This document shows, piece by piece, positions 21,302 to 30,669 of a stretch of DNA of 64,000 nt. The notes under the pieces were generated by a model, which was given only the letters and a program-made list of their open reading frames with translations, was not told the origin of the DNA and ran no database searches. The DNA lies in NCBI GenBank assembly GCA_963760715.1, contig CAVXDY010000004.1:491836-555835 (forward strand). The letters run 5' to 3'. The position numbers and the translations under genes are program-made. The DNA is from CAVXDY01 sp963760715. GTDB taxonomy: Bacteria; Actinomycetota; Thermoleophilia; Miltoncostaeales; Miltoncostaeaceae. How positions within the stretch are numbered: position 1 is the stretch's first letter; each line of letters opens with the position of its first letter.

Positions 21302-22170
21302 GCGCCGCGCCCCTCCCGGGGGCGACGTGGGTCATCCTCCCCACCTACGACGAGGCCGAGAACGTGGAGGCGATGATCGAGGCCGTCCTCGCGAGCCTGG
21401 ACCGGGCGGGCATCGACGGCCGCGTGCTGGTGGTGGACGACGGCTCGCCCGACGGCACGGCCGGGCTCGCGGAGGCCGTGGCCGCCCGCGAGCCGCGGGT
21501 GGAGGTGCTGCGCCGCCCGGACAAGCGGGGCATCGGGCCCGCCTACCGCGCGGGTTTCCACCGGGCCCTCGCCGCGGGCGCGGAGCGCGTGGTGGAGATG
21601 GACTGCGACTTCTCCCACGACCCGGCCCGGCTCCCCGACCTCGTGGCGGCCACGGCCGGCGCCCACCTGGCGCTGGGCTCCCGCTACGTCCCGGGCGGCG
21701 GCGTCGCGAGCTGGGGACCGCTGCGCCGGATCATCAGCCGCGTGGGCTGCTGGTACGCCCGGCGCGTGCTGGGGGTGGAGGTGCGCGACCTGACCGGCGG
21801 CTTCAAGTGCTTCCGCCGCGAGGTGCTGGAGACGATCCCGCTCGACGAGGTCAGCGCCGCGGGCTACGGCTTCCAGATCGAGATGACCTACCGCGCGCTC
21901 GTCGAGGGATTCCGGGTGGTGGAGGTGCCGATCGTCTTCCGCGAGCGTCGCCGCGGCCGCTCCAAGATGACGCGCCGGATCGTCTGGGAGGCCGTCGTCC
22001 TGGTGCCGCGCCTGCGCCGGCGCTTCGGGCGGCCGTCAGCCGGCCCGCAGCGCGGCCTCGGGATCGCGGGGGTCGAGGCGGCGCACCTGCCGCCAGGCGG
22101 CGACGGCGCGGGGGTCCTCCCCGAGGAAGATGGCGAGCGCCCGCCACGAGGCGGGATTGTCCGGCTGTAG
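21298..22170 (+). CDS. polyprenol monophosphomannose synthase (GT2, DPM1-like)
   Basis: A GT2 transferase that makes polyprenyl-phosphate-mannose from GDP-mannose. The GT-A core has LPTYDEAENVEAMIEAVL, the nucleotide motif VVDDGSPDGT, the DxD-type MDCDFSHDP, LTGGFKCFRREVLE and the QIEMTYRALVEGF catalytic block, about 245 residues without membrane anchors, as in Ppm1 catalytic domains. The remaining 45 residues (GPQRGLGIAGVEAAHLPPGG) are low-complexity and overlap the end of the convergent ligase gene by 135 bases. Either the tail is real or an early stop was lost. It starts within a GTGA overlap at 21298. Confidence 0.88.
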   Translation: MSAAPLPGATWVILPTYDEAENVEAMIEAVLASLDRAGIDGRVLVVDDGSPDGTAGLAEAVAAREPRVEVLRRPDKRGIGPAYRAGFHRALAAGAERVVEMDCDFSHDPARLPDLVAATAGAHLALGSRYVPGGGVASWGPLRRIISRVGCWYARRVLGVEVRDLTGGFKCFRREVLETIPLDEVSAAGYGFQIEMTYRALVEGFRVVEVPIVFRERRRGRSKMTRRIVWEAVVLVPRLRRRFGRPSAGPQRGLGIAGVEAAHLPPGGDGAGVLPEEDGERPPRGGIVRL

Positions 22171-24039
22171 CCGGGTGGCGCGCTCGTAGGCCCCCAGGGC
22201 GCGGGCGGGCTGCGGAGGCTGGAGGTCGGAGTCCGCCGCCGCGCGCAGCAGCAGGGGTCCCAGGGCCAGCGGGTTGGCGGCCTCGGCCGAGCGGGCGAGG
22301 TCGAGCGCGTCGCCCGGGCGGCCGTCGGCCAGGGCATCGCGCCCGTCGGCCACCGCATGCGCCGACCACCAGGGCAGGGCGGCGCTGGCCACGGCCACCA
22401 CGGCCAGGGCGGCGAGGGCGCCGCCCGCGAGGGGCCCGGGGCGCCGCGGCCGATCGGGGGCCGCCGAGGCGCCGGCCAGCACGACCCCCGCGGCGGCGAA
22501 GGCCGGCACGGTGAGCGCGGGGATCGCCCACGACCAGTCGACCGAGGCCTGCAGGGCGAATGCGGCGAGGATCGCCAGGGGCAGGCCGATCTCGGCCCCC
22601 GTGGAGCGCGCCACCGCGCGGACCACGGCCCACGCCACGGATCCGATCAGCACCGCGAGCATCGCGAGGCCGGGGATGCCGAGCCCCGAGAGGAACCGCA
22701 GCGCCACGTCGTGGGACTCCCGCGTGTCGAGCGCGTCGTCGGCGGTGCGGCGCTCCTTCAGGTGCACGAGGGCGAACCCGCCCGCGCCCTGGCCCAGCAC
22801 CGGGGCGTCGCGGAAGCCCCTCCATGCCTCGCCCCACCAGGCCTTGCGCTGGTTGCCGCTCGTGTTCACCAGCCGCCCGGGGTCGTTGGCAACAGCGTCG
22901 CCGCCCTCGCCGCGGAACTCGGACACCCGGTCGCCCGCCCAGTTGCGGGCGTGAGGCGTGGCGGCCGCGGTCCCCACCGCCACCAGGAGCACCGCCGCCG
23001 CCACCAGCAGCACGGTGCGCGGGCGCGCCCGGTCGAGGCCGATCCGGCCCGCGGCCCAGGCGAGGCCGGGGGCCAGGGCGGCGGCCAGCGCGACCCCCAC
23101 GGCCAGGCGCCATCCCAGGCCCGCCCCGGCCCCCTCGCGCAGGTCCACCGGGACCCGGTCGGCGTTCAGGAGCGGGTTGGACAGCGCGTACGCCACCGGC
23201 CAGGCCGCTCCGATCGTGGCGGCGACGAGGGCCATGAGCGGCGGGGTGCGCCGGGGCAGGAACGCCACGGTCACGCCGGAGGCCATCGCCAGCGCCAGGA
23301 CGCCGCCGCGCGAGTAGGTGAGGAGCACCGTCACGATCACCAGGGCGAGGCCCGCGCCGGCGACCGGGCTCCACCGCCCTCCCCGCCCGGACAGCCACAG
23401 CAGCCCGGGGGCGGCGATGGCCGCGACCAGGGCCAGCGCGTTCCAGTAGCCCACGGGCTCGGCGAGCCGGGCCAGGTCGCGGTCCGATCCGAGCCAGCCC
23501 GGCAGGATCTTGATGGCCAGGGCGATGGCGATCGGCAGGAAGGCGCCCGCCGAGATGCCGAGCCCCAGCCACAGCGGGGCCCGCGGCAGGAGCGCCGCGA
23601 GGGACAGGCCCAGGACGAGCGCGGCCAGGGAGAGCGCGGCGCGGTTGGCGTCGATCCACGCAAGGTCGGGGGCCGCCGCCCAGACGATGGACAGGGCCGA
23701 CCAGGCCGCGATCGCGGCCGCGGCGCCCATCGCGACGAGGCTGAGCGGGTCCCGGAGGGGTCCCCGGCCCCACGCGAGCGCGACGGCGCCCACGGCGAGG
23801 GGCACGCCCAGGGCGAGGCCCAGGAACGCGGCGGTGGGCCCGGGCCCGCCGAGCCCGTCGCCCGGGTCGATGCCGCCGCCGCCGGCGGCGAGCAGGGCCC
23901 ATCCCGCGAGGGCCGCCACGCCGATGGCCACCGGCGCGCGCGACGCCCGTCCCGCCGGTGCCGAGCCCGCTTGTCCGCCCTCGGGGCCGCCGCTACGATC
24001 CGCGGCGCCCTGGGGGTGGACGGCCCCCGTCTTCCTCAC
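22036..24039 (-). CDS. O-antigen ligase/Wzy-like polytopic protein with C-terminal TPR-like tail
   Basis: About 667 residues with 11-13 predicted membrane segments, a central long loop that holds the Wzy_C-type signature (YSRGGVLALAMA; FRDAPVLGQGAGGFALVH), and a 100-residue C-terminal tetratricopeptide-like region (ALGAYERATRLQPDNPASWRALAIFL). The family polymerises or ligates lipid-linked glycans in the outer leaflet. GTG 24039 is used here, but GTG 23931 is an alternative that leaves 107 bases of divergent space instead of three. The tail overlaps the synthase gene on the other strand. Confidence 0.8.
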   Translation of the reverse strand: MRKTGAVHPQGAADRSGGPEGGQAGSAPAGRASRAPVAIGVAALAGWALLAAGGGGIDPGDGLGGPGPTAAFLGLALGVPLAVGAVALAWGRGPLRDPLSLVAMGAAAAIAAWSALSIVWAAAPDLAWIDANRAALSLAALVLGLSLAALLPRAPLWLGLGISAGAFLPIAIALAIKILPGWLGSDRDLARLAEPVGYWNALALVAAIAAPGLLWLSGRGGRWSPVAGAGLALVIVTVLLTYSRGGVLALAMASGVTVAFLPRRTPPLMALVAATIGAAWPVAYALSNPLLNADRVPVDLREGAGAGLGWRLAVGVALAAALAPGLAWAAGRIGLDRARPRTVLLVAAAVLLVAVGTAAATPHARNWAGDRVSEFRGEGGDAVANDPGRLVNTSGNQRKAWWGEAWRGFRDAPVLGQGAGGFALVHLKERRTADDALDTRESHDVALRFLSGLGIPGLAMLAVLIGSVAWAVVRAVARSTGAEIGLPLAILAAFALQASVDWSWAIPALTVPAFAAAGVVLAGASAAPDRPRRPGPLAGGALAALAVVAVASAALPWWSAHAVADGRDALADGRPGDALDLARSAEAANPLALGPLLLRAAADSDLQPPQPARALGAYERATRLQPDNPASWRALAIFLGEDPRAVAAWRQVRRLDPRDPEAALRAG

Positions 24040-24042
24040 CGG

Positions 24043-24459
24043 GTGGCTGACCTGCTCCGACGTGCCGCTGCGTTCAACGTCATCCTCGGGTTGGCCCTCC
24101 TCGCGCTGTCGGCCACCGCGCTGGCCGACGGGCGGGACATCCTGGCCGATTACGAGGATAACTATCGGATCGACAGCTGCTACACGCGGGCCGAGTTCCG
24201 GGACGCGCTGCGCCTGCTGCGCGACGACCAGCGCCAGTACGCGAACGCGCCCGAGGTCGTCTCCGAGGCGGAGATCACCAACGTGGCGCATCCGGGTGAG
24301 CCGTGCGGCGCCGCCCGGACCGCGCCGGCGGCCGCCGTGGACGACGGATCCGGCCCGGTCACCACGGTGTGGCTGGGGGTCCTCGGGGTCGTGGCCGTCG
24401 GGGCGGTGGGCGGCGGCGTCTGGGCCCGGCGCGGCCACGGCGACCACCCGGGCGAGTAG
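24043..24459 (+). CDS. small exported membrane-anchored protein
   Basis: A 138-residue hypothetical. An N-terminal hydrophobic stretch (NVILGLALLALSATALA) looks like a signal or signal anchor. A 70-residue polar region with two cysteines (SCYTRAEF, GEPCGAA) follows, then a C-terminal helix (VTTVWLGVLGVVAVGAVGGG) and a charged tail. It probably lies outside the membrane with the cysteines bonded. It ends 6 bases before the signal peptidase gene and likely shares its transcript. No function is recognised. Confidence 0.65.
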   Translation: MADLLRRAAAFNVILGLALLALSATALADGRDILADYEDNYRIDSCYTRAEFRDALRLLRDDQRQYANAPEVVSEAEITNVAHPGEPCGAARTAPAAAVDDGSGPVTTVWLGVLGVVAVGAVGGGVWARRGHGDHPGE

Positions 24460-24465
24460 GCGGGC

Positions 24466-25020
24466 GTGAGGGGGCTCATCCGCGAGATCCTGCTGCCGCT
24501 GTCGCTCGCCATCGGGTTCGCGTTCGCGGTGCAGGCGTCGGTCGCGAAGCCCTACGAGATCCCCACGGGCTCGATGCTGCCGACGATCCAGAAGAACGAC
24601 CGCATCATCGCCAACCGGCTGATCTACCGGTTCCGCGACATCGAGCGTGGCGACATCATCGTGTTCAAGCCGCCCCCCTCGGCCACCCGGTCCTGCAACG
24701 TGACCGGGGACATCCCGTTCGTGAAGAGGGTGATCGGCCTGCCCGGCGACGAGGTGGTCGTGCACGAGGACGGGCCGACGGTGGTCAACGGAACGCCGCT
24801 GATCGTGGACGAGGCGCTCCCCAACCCGCCGCAGCGGGGAGGCCGGGCGACCCGTACCTTCGAGGTCCCGCCCGACCGCCTCTTCGTGCTCGGCGACAAC
24901 CGGCCCGGGTCGTGCGACTCGCACGAGTGGATGCCCGACCCGTTCGTGCCGGAGGAGAACGTCATCGGCCAGGCCGAGATCGTCTACTGGCCGCTGAGCC
25001 ACCTGGGGTTCCTGGATTAG
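24466..25020 (+). CDS. lepB: signal peptidase I
   Basis: A 184-residue type I signal peptidase. One N-terminal membrane anchor (LPLSLAIGFAFAVQASV) is followed by box B, IPTGSMLPT, with the catalytic serine, box C/D, FVKRVIGLPGDE, with the catalytic lysine, and box E, LGDNRPGSCDSHEW. It removes signal peptides on the outer membrane face. The short length and single anchor are typical of Gram-positive and actinobacterial enzymes. GTG 24466 is the start. Confidence 0.95.
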   Translation: MRGLIREILLPLSLAIGFAFAVQASVAKPYEIPTGSMLPTIQKNDRIIANRLIYRFRDIERGDIIVFKPPPSATRSCNVTGDIPFVKRVIGLPGDEVVVHEDGPTVVNGTPLIVDEALPNPPQRGGRATRTFEVPPDRLFVLGDNRPGSCDSHEWMPDPFVPEENVIGQAEIVYWPLSHLGFLD

Positions 25021-25114
25021 GAAGGGCGATTCCGGGTTTCTCCGGCGGACGCGGGGAAAGCGGAGAATCGACCCCCTTTGCATCTCCTGTCACATGTGGA
25101 AGGATGCGCCTCCG

Positions 25115-25134
25115 CCACGCTGAATATGGTGTGG
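25115..25134 (+). promoter_or_regulatory. candidate NrdR box upstream of nrdR-nrdJ
   Basis: The 20-base dyad CCACGCTGAATATGGTGTGG matches about 12 of 16 positions of the NrdR-box core (ACACTATATATAGTGT type). It lies 37 bases before nrdR. CACATGTG at 25091-25098 may be a second, weaker dyad; NrdR usually uses two boxes. This suggests autoregulation of the RNR operon. Confidence 0.5.
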
Positions 25135-25170
25135 CGCCCGGCCGTGTGACACCAGGGATAGCGTTTACCC

Positions 25171-25782
25171 GTGATCTGCCCGTTCTGCGAGAACCCCGAG
25201 CACCGCGTCGTCGAGTCCCGCGTGGCCGACACCAAGGACGCCATCCGCCGCCGGCGCGAATGCCAGGGCTGCGGGCGCCGCTTCACCACCTACGAGCGCT
25301 GCGAGGAGATGGCGCTCGTCGTGGTCAAGAGCTCCGGCGAGCGCCAGGCGTTCGACCGGGAGAAGCTGCTCCACGGGCTCCAGCGGGCGTGCCACAAGCG
25401 GCAGGTCTCCACGGCCTCGCTCGAGATGGCGGTGCGGGACATCGAGGGTGAGCTGCGCAACCGGCTGCGGCAGGAGGTGCGCAGCGCGCAGATCGGCGAG
25501 CTCGCGCTGCGGCGGCTGAAGGAGATCGACGCGGTCGCCTACGTGCGGTTCGCCTCGGTCTACCGGGCCTTCGCCGACGTGGAGGAGTTCGAGGACGAGC
25601 TCGCGCGCCTCGAGCGCGAGCCGCCCCTGCCGCGCGGCCAGTTCCCCCTCGACGAGGACATGTTCCAGACACTCGACGCCGGCCCGATCCCCTCCCCTCG
25701 CGCTACCCTCAGGGCACTGCCCGGAGGCCGGGGGGAGCTGCCGGCGCGCCCCAACCCCCAGGAGGCAACCGATGGCGACTGA
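25171..25782 (+). CDS. nrdR: transcriptional repressor NrdR
   Basis: A 203-residue NrdR. Residues 1-45 are the zinc ribbon (CPFC...CQGCGRRFTTYER); the ATP-cone domain follows (VVKSSGERQAFDREKLLHGL). Both are needed for dNTP-sensed repression of ribonucleotide reductase genes. The last 45 residues are an unusual proline-rich tail beyond the standard 150-160. The end overlaps the nrdJ start by 11 bases, so the regulator and its likely target are one operon. Confidence 0.93.
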   Translation: MICPFCENPEHRVVESRVADTKDAIRRRRECQGCGRRFTTYERCEEMALVVVKSSGERQAFDREKLLHGLQRACHKRQVSTASLEMAVRDIEGELRNRLRQEVRSAQIGELALRRLKEIDAVAYVRFASVYRAFADVEEFEDELARLEREPPLPRGQFPLDEDMFQTLDAGPIPSPRATLRALPGGRGELPARPNPQEATDGD

Positions 25783-28644
25783 CGCGCCGCCCACGATGAC
25801 CGATCGCGTGCTCGGGATCCCACGTCGCTTCACGCGGCCCGACGTGCACCCGTACGACGAGGTCGCCTGGGGCGTGCGCGACACGTCGATCGTCGAGCCG
25901 GCCCGCGACGGGCGCCCGGAGCGCGTCGTCTTCGACCAGCGCGACTGCGAGTTCCCGGTCGAGTGGTCGGACACGGCCGTCCGGATCGTGGCCTCCAAGT
26001 ACTTCCGCTACGGCCAGGACGACCCCCGCCGCGAGGGCAGCCTGCGCCAGGTGATCGACCGGGTCGTCAACACCATCCATCACCACGGGGTGGCGGGCGG
26101 CTACTTCGCGGACGCGGCGGAGGCGAGACCTTCGCCCAGGAGCTGCGCCACATCCTGGTGACCCAGCGGGCGGCCTTCAACTCGCCCGTGTGGTTCAACT
26201 GCGGCGTCGACGCCGCGGTGCGCGAGCACGACGACGACCGCATCCTCGACGTGGACGACCCGCCGATCGGCGCGGACGAGCCGCGGGTCAACCAGGCCTC
26301 GGCCTGCTTCATCCTGTCGGTCAACGACACGATGCCCTCCATCCAGCGGTGGATCGCGTCCGAGTCGGAGATCTTCCGCGGCGGGTCCGGGGCCGGGGTC
26401 AACCTGTCGCGCCTGCGCGGCGACGGCGAGCCGCTCTCCAACGGCGGCCAGGCCTCCGGGCCGGTCAGCTTCATGCGCTGGGCCGACTCCGGCGCCGGCT
26501 CGATCAAGTCCGGCGGCGGCACCCGCCGCGCGGCCAAGATGGTGATCCTGGACGGCGACCACCCCGACATCCTGGAGTTCGTGCGCTGCAAGGCCCACGA
26601 GGAGGCGAAGGCCTACGCCCTGGGCGAGATGGGCTACGACCTCGGCCTGAACGGTGACGCCTGGCGCTCCATCCAGTTCCAGAACGCCAACAACTCGGTG
26701 CGCCTGACGGACGACTTCTTCCACCGCGTCCAGGCCGACGACGCCTGGCAGACGCGGACGGTCGCCTCGGGAGAGGTGCGCGACGAGCTGCCCGCCCGCG
26801 AGCTGCTGCGCGAGATCTCCGAGGCCGCGTGGACCTGCGGCGACCCGGGCGTCCAGTACGAGGACACCATCCAGCGCTGGCACACCAGCCCCAACGCGGG
26901 ACGGATCTCGGGCTCCAACCCGTGCAGCGAGTACATGCACATCGACGACTCGGCGTGCAACCTGGCCTCGATCAACCTGATGAAGTTCCTCGACGAGGAC
27001 GGCGTGTTCCTGATCGAGGACTTCCGCCACACGGTGCGGGTGGTCCTGACCGCCCAGGAGATCGTCGTGACCCCGGCGAGCTACCCCACGAGGAAGATCG
27101 GCGACAACGCCCGGGCGTTCCGCCAGCTCGGCCTGGGCTACACCAACCTGGGCTCGCTGCTGATGTGCCAGGGCGTGGCGTACGACTCCGACGACGGCCG
27201 CGCCTGGGCCGGGGCCATCACGGCCCTCATGCAGGGCGAGGCGTACGCCCAGTCGGCCCGCGTCGCCGCCCGCGTGGGCGCCTACGACGGCTACGCGGCG
27301 GACAAGGAGGCGCAGGACCGGGTCGTGCGGATGCACCGCGACGCCGCCCTCGACCTGCCCGCGGACGCCGTCCGCGACAGCTACGCGCCGGTGCGCGCCG
27401 CCGCCGCCGCGGCCCTCGACGAGGCCGTGGCGCTCGGGCAGTCCGAGGGGCCGCTCGGCGCCCCGGGCTACCGCAACGCCCAGGTGAGCGTCATCGCCCC
27501 GACCGGCACGATCAGCTTCATGATGGACGCCCAGACCACGGGCATCGAGCCGGCCATCGGGCTGGTGAGCTACAAGACCCTGGTCGGCGGCGGGTTCATG
27601 AAGCTCGTGAACACCGACGTCGAGCGGGCGCTGACCGCGCTCGGCTACGAGGAGGACGATCGCGCGGCGATCCTCGCCCACGTGGACGCCACCGGCTCCA
27701 TCGAGGGCGCCCCGGGCCTGGCCGACGAGCACCAGCCGGTGTTCGACTGCGCCTTCGGCGTCGCCGGCGGCCGGACGATCGGCCCCGAGGGCCACGTGCG
27801 CATGATGGCCGCGGTGCAGCCGTTCATCTCGGGCGCGATCAGCAAGACGGTCAACCTCCCGACCGCGGCCACGGTCAACGACGTGAGCGACATCTACACG
27901 CTGGGCTGGACGCTGGGGCTGAAGGCCATCGCGATCTACCGCGACGGCTCCAAGCGGGTCCAGCCGCTGTCCACCACCGACGGCTCGAAGAAGGCCGCCG
28001 GAGCGGCCGCGGCCGAGGTCGCCGTCCCGGTGCGCCGGCGCCTGCCCGACGACCGTGCCGCGCTCACCCACAAGTTCAGCGTGGGCGGCCAGGAGGGCTA
28101 CATCACCGTCGGCCTCTACGACGACGGGACGCCCGGCGAGGTCTTCGTCAAGATGAGCAAGCAGGGCTCCACGGTCTCCGGCCTGATGGACTCGGTGGCC
28201 ATCGCCTGGTCGATGGCGCTCCAGCACGGGGTGCCGGTCGAGAGCCTGATCTCCAAGTACATCGACCACCGCTTCGAGCCCTCGGGGTACACCGAGAACC
28301 CGCGCATCCCCATGGCGCGCTCGGTGGTGGACTACCTGGCCCGCTGGATGGCCTCGAAGTTCCTCTCCGAGCAGGACCAGCGGATGGCCGGGGTGCTGCC
28401 CCTGGAGACCGAGGAGGCCGCCGGCGCCCCGGGCGCCGAGGAGGCCCCCGAGGACCAGCTCGCCTTCGGCGAGGTCGCCGTCCCCAACGGCAACGGCAAC
28501 GGCAACGACGCCCCGCCGGAGCGCCCGCGCCTGACCCTCACCAGCACCGGGCAGATCTGCTCCTCGTGCGGCAGCGCCGACATGGTCCGCGCCGGCACGT
28601 GCCTCACCTGCCGCACCTGCGGCGCCACGAGCGGGTGCGGCTGA
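25772..28644 (+). CDS. nrdJ: adenosylcobalamin-dependent ribonucleotide reductase (class II), frameshifted as read
   Basis: NrdJ of about 957 residues, reducing ribonucleotides with coenzyme B12. The N-terminal frame from ATG 25772 (strong CCAGGAGG site) runs to about 26125 and then one base is missing: a G restores the reading ...GYFADAAEA to ETFAQELRHILVTQ. The rest is intact: FRGGSGAGVNLSRLR, the NPCSEYMHIDDSACNLASINL active-site loop, PTGTISFMMDAQTTGIEP, and a C-terminal cysteine-rich tail (CSSCGSADM...CRTCGATSGCG) for re-reduction. No other RNR is in the window, so loss would be costly; assembly error is favoured. Confidence 0.92.
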
Positions 28645-28679
28645 GCGAACCGCGACCACCCTCGTCGGGGCGGCGCCCG

Positions 28680-29702
28680 ATGAGGGTGGTGATCGTGGGA
28701 GCGGGCGTGGTGGGGCTGAGCCTCGCCCGCAGCCTGCGCCGCCGCGGGGTCGCGCCGGTGCTGCTGGAGCGCGCGCCGGCCGGGACGCCGCCGATCCCGC
28801 GTCCGTTCATGCCCTCGTACCACGCCTACGACGCCCTCGACGACGCGGGGGTGCTCCCGGAGGTCCGCGCCAACGCGTGGGAGATCGCCCCGCGCGGCGA
28901 GGGCGTCCCCCCGGTCGCGCTCGCCTCCTCGTTCGTGCGGGTCAGCGCGATCCTGGCCGAGGGCGTCCCGGTGCGGCACGGCCAGGAGGTCGTGGGCCTG
29001 GTGAAGGAGGGCGACCGGATCGCGGGCGTCCGGGTGCGCGACGAGGCGGGGGAACGCGACGAGCCCGCCGACCTGGTGGTGGCCTGCGACGGCGTGCGGT
29101 CCCCGCTGCGGGAGATGGCCGGCATCACCGCCGAGATCACCCTGACCGAGGGCGCGCACCTGTCGTTCATGACCACGGTGCTCATCGACCGCTCGTTCGC
29201 CCTGCGCTACCAGGCCGACGGCCGGCAGGTGGGGCTGGTGGGCTGGCCGGAGGGCTCGGCGGGCTGGTGGGACATCGACCGCTGCGGCCGGGAGGCCGCC
29301 CTGGCGCCGGGCCTCGAGGCCTTCCGGGCCGCGTTCGCCAACCTCATCCCGGAGGCCGCCCCCTCGCTGGCCGCCCTCACCTCGGTCGAGCAGCTCGTCT
29401 ACCGCGAGATCCCCGAGGTGCACTGCGAGGAGTGGTGGGTGCCCGGCCTGGTGGTGATCGGCGACGCCGCTCACGCGGTGGGCCCCGAGTCGGGCCTCGG
29501 CGCCGGCCTGGGCTTCGGCGACGCCCTGGCGCTGGCCATCGCCATCGAGCGCAACGACGGCGATCCCGACGGGGCCTGCCGCGACTACGAGCTGTGGCGC
29601 CGGCCCATGGTCCGCCCCTACGAGGAGATCGGGGCCGCGGGATCGCGGATCGTGCGCGGCGGCGAGAAGCCGCCGGAGGAGCGCTGGCCGCCCCCGGCCT
29701 GA
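28680..29702 (+). CDS. FAD-dependent monooxygenase
   Basis: A 340-residue aromatic-hydroxylase-type flavoprotein. The Rossmann motif VVIVGAGVVGLSLARSL starts at residue 3; the DG motif is VVACDGVRSPLRE and the GD motif LVVIGDAAHAVGP (about residues 258-270). Family members hydroxylate or epoxidise small aromatic or polyketide substrates using NAD(P)H and oxygen. ATG 28680 has a weak upstream site. It lies 35 bases after nrdJ, probably by chance or read-through, and no substrate context is nearby. Confidence 0.85.
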   Translation: MRVVIVGAGVVGLSLARSLRRRGVAPVLLERAPAGTPPIPRPFMPSYHAYDALDDAGVLPEVRANAWEIAPRGEGVPPVALASSFVRVSAILAEGVPVRHGQEVVGLVKEGDRIAGVRVRDEAGERDEPADLVVACDGVRSPLREMAGITAEITLTEGAHLSFMTTVLIDRSFALRYQADGRQVGLVGWPEGSAGWWDIDRCGREAALAPGLEAFRAAFANLIPEAAPSLAALTSVEQLVYREIPEVHCEEWWVPGLVVIGDAAHAVGPESGLGAGLGFGDALALAIAIERNDGDPDGACRDYELWRRPMVRPYEEIGAAGSRIVRGGEKPPEERWPPPA

Positions 29703-29763
29703 GGGACCGCCCCGGGCGCCGCGGCCGCCTCCCTCTCCGGCCGGAGATCCAACTCCGAGATGC

Positions 29764-30669
29764 TCACCGGGTGCGCAGGCGGGCGATCTCCGTCCACGAG
29801 GCGCCGCCGTCGCGCGAGCGCAGGATGGCGCCACCGTCGCGCGCGGCGTAGAGGCTGCCGTCGTCCTCGGCGTCGATCTGCTGGGGCCGGCCGCCGAGCG
29901 TGCCCACGCGATGGGAGCTGACGCCGCCGTCGGAGCTGATGGCCACGGTGCCGTCGGGCTCGGCGATGTACAGGGTCCCCGACGACGCCCAGGACAGGCG
30001 GGCCTCGGCCGTCGGGGCCAGGGGCCGCCAGGTCGCGCCGTCGTCGTGCGACTCCACCAGTCCCTGGTCGGTCGAGGCGACCATGTGGGTGTCGTCACGG
30101 GGGTCGGGCACGAGGTCGAAGACCGGGCCGGGCGACGGGTGCTGGCTCCACCGCACCCCGTCGCCGCTCGTCATGATGCGCAGCCCCAGCAGGTCGAACC
30201 CGTAGAGCCGGCCGCCGCGCGCCCGCAGCGGGTGGAAGTCGACCTCGCCGTACAGCGACAGCACGCGCCACGACCGCGCATCCCGGGAGGCGATCACCCC
30301 CAGCGACTCGGGCAGGCTCCTGGTGCGATGCAGGGGGTGCCCGGCGGTGAGGATCTGGCCGTCGTCGGTCACGGCGAGCGACGCCGCGCCGAGGGGGATC
30401 GGCCCCGTGGGGCCCGCGACCTCCGCGGGCTGCAGGCGCGGCGTGCCGCCGCCGGAGGGAAGCCGGAAGATGCCGACGTCGGTTCCCACCAGGAGGTCGC
30501 CGCCGCCGGGCGCCAGGTTCAGCGAGAAGACACGGTCGACGCGGGGACCCGTCGTGGGAGCGGTGACGGCCGGGCCGCCCGCGGCTGCGCCACCCCCCGA
30601 GCCCCCGCAGCCGGCGAGCCCCAGCGCGAGGGCCAGCGCCACCAGCGCGGTGAGGCCGCGCCTCCTCAC
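29764..30669 (-). CDS. exported lipoprotein with BNR/sialidase-like beta-propeller repeats
   Basis: A 301-residue lipoprotein. The signal ends in lipobox LAGC (residues 18-21), followed by a glycine-rich linker and a propeller: Asp-box motifs ESHDDGATWRPL and RSRDGGASWTEI, with a SGDGVRWSQ repeat and ISSDGGVSSHR. This type of protein (F510_1955-like) occurs with copper and cytochrome assembly genes. Its start overlaps the end of the polytopic gene as GTGA, making it the last gene of the copper operon. Function is unknown; a periplasmic binding or scaffolding role is inferred. Confidence 0.78.
   Translation of the reverse strand: MRRRGLTALVALALALGLAGCGGSGGGAAAGGPAVTAPTTGPRVDRVFSLNLAPGGGDLLVGTDVGIFRLPSGGGTPRLQPAEVAGPTGPIPLGAASLAVTDDGQILTAGHPLHRTRSLPESLGVIASRDARSWRVLSLYGEVDFHPLRARGGRLYGFDLLGLRIMTSGDGVRWSQHPSPGPVFDLVPDPRDDTHMVASTDQGLVESHDDGATWRPLAPTAEARLSWASSGTLYIAEPDGTVAISSDGGVSSHRVGTLGGRPQQIDAEDDGSLYAARDGGAILRSRDGGASWTEIARLRTR

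Noticed and set aside
25772..28644. Programmed frameshifting in nrdJ
   Set aside because: No slippery heptamer or downstream structure is apparent, and other genes here have the same kind of single-base defect, so error is simpler.
29703..29763. CTCCGGCCGGAG palindrome between the monooxygenase and lipoprotein genes as a bidirectional terminator
   Set aside because: The stem is short, has no loop or T-run, and such GC palindromes are common here.
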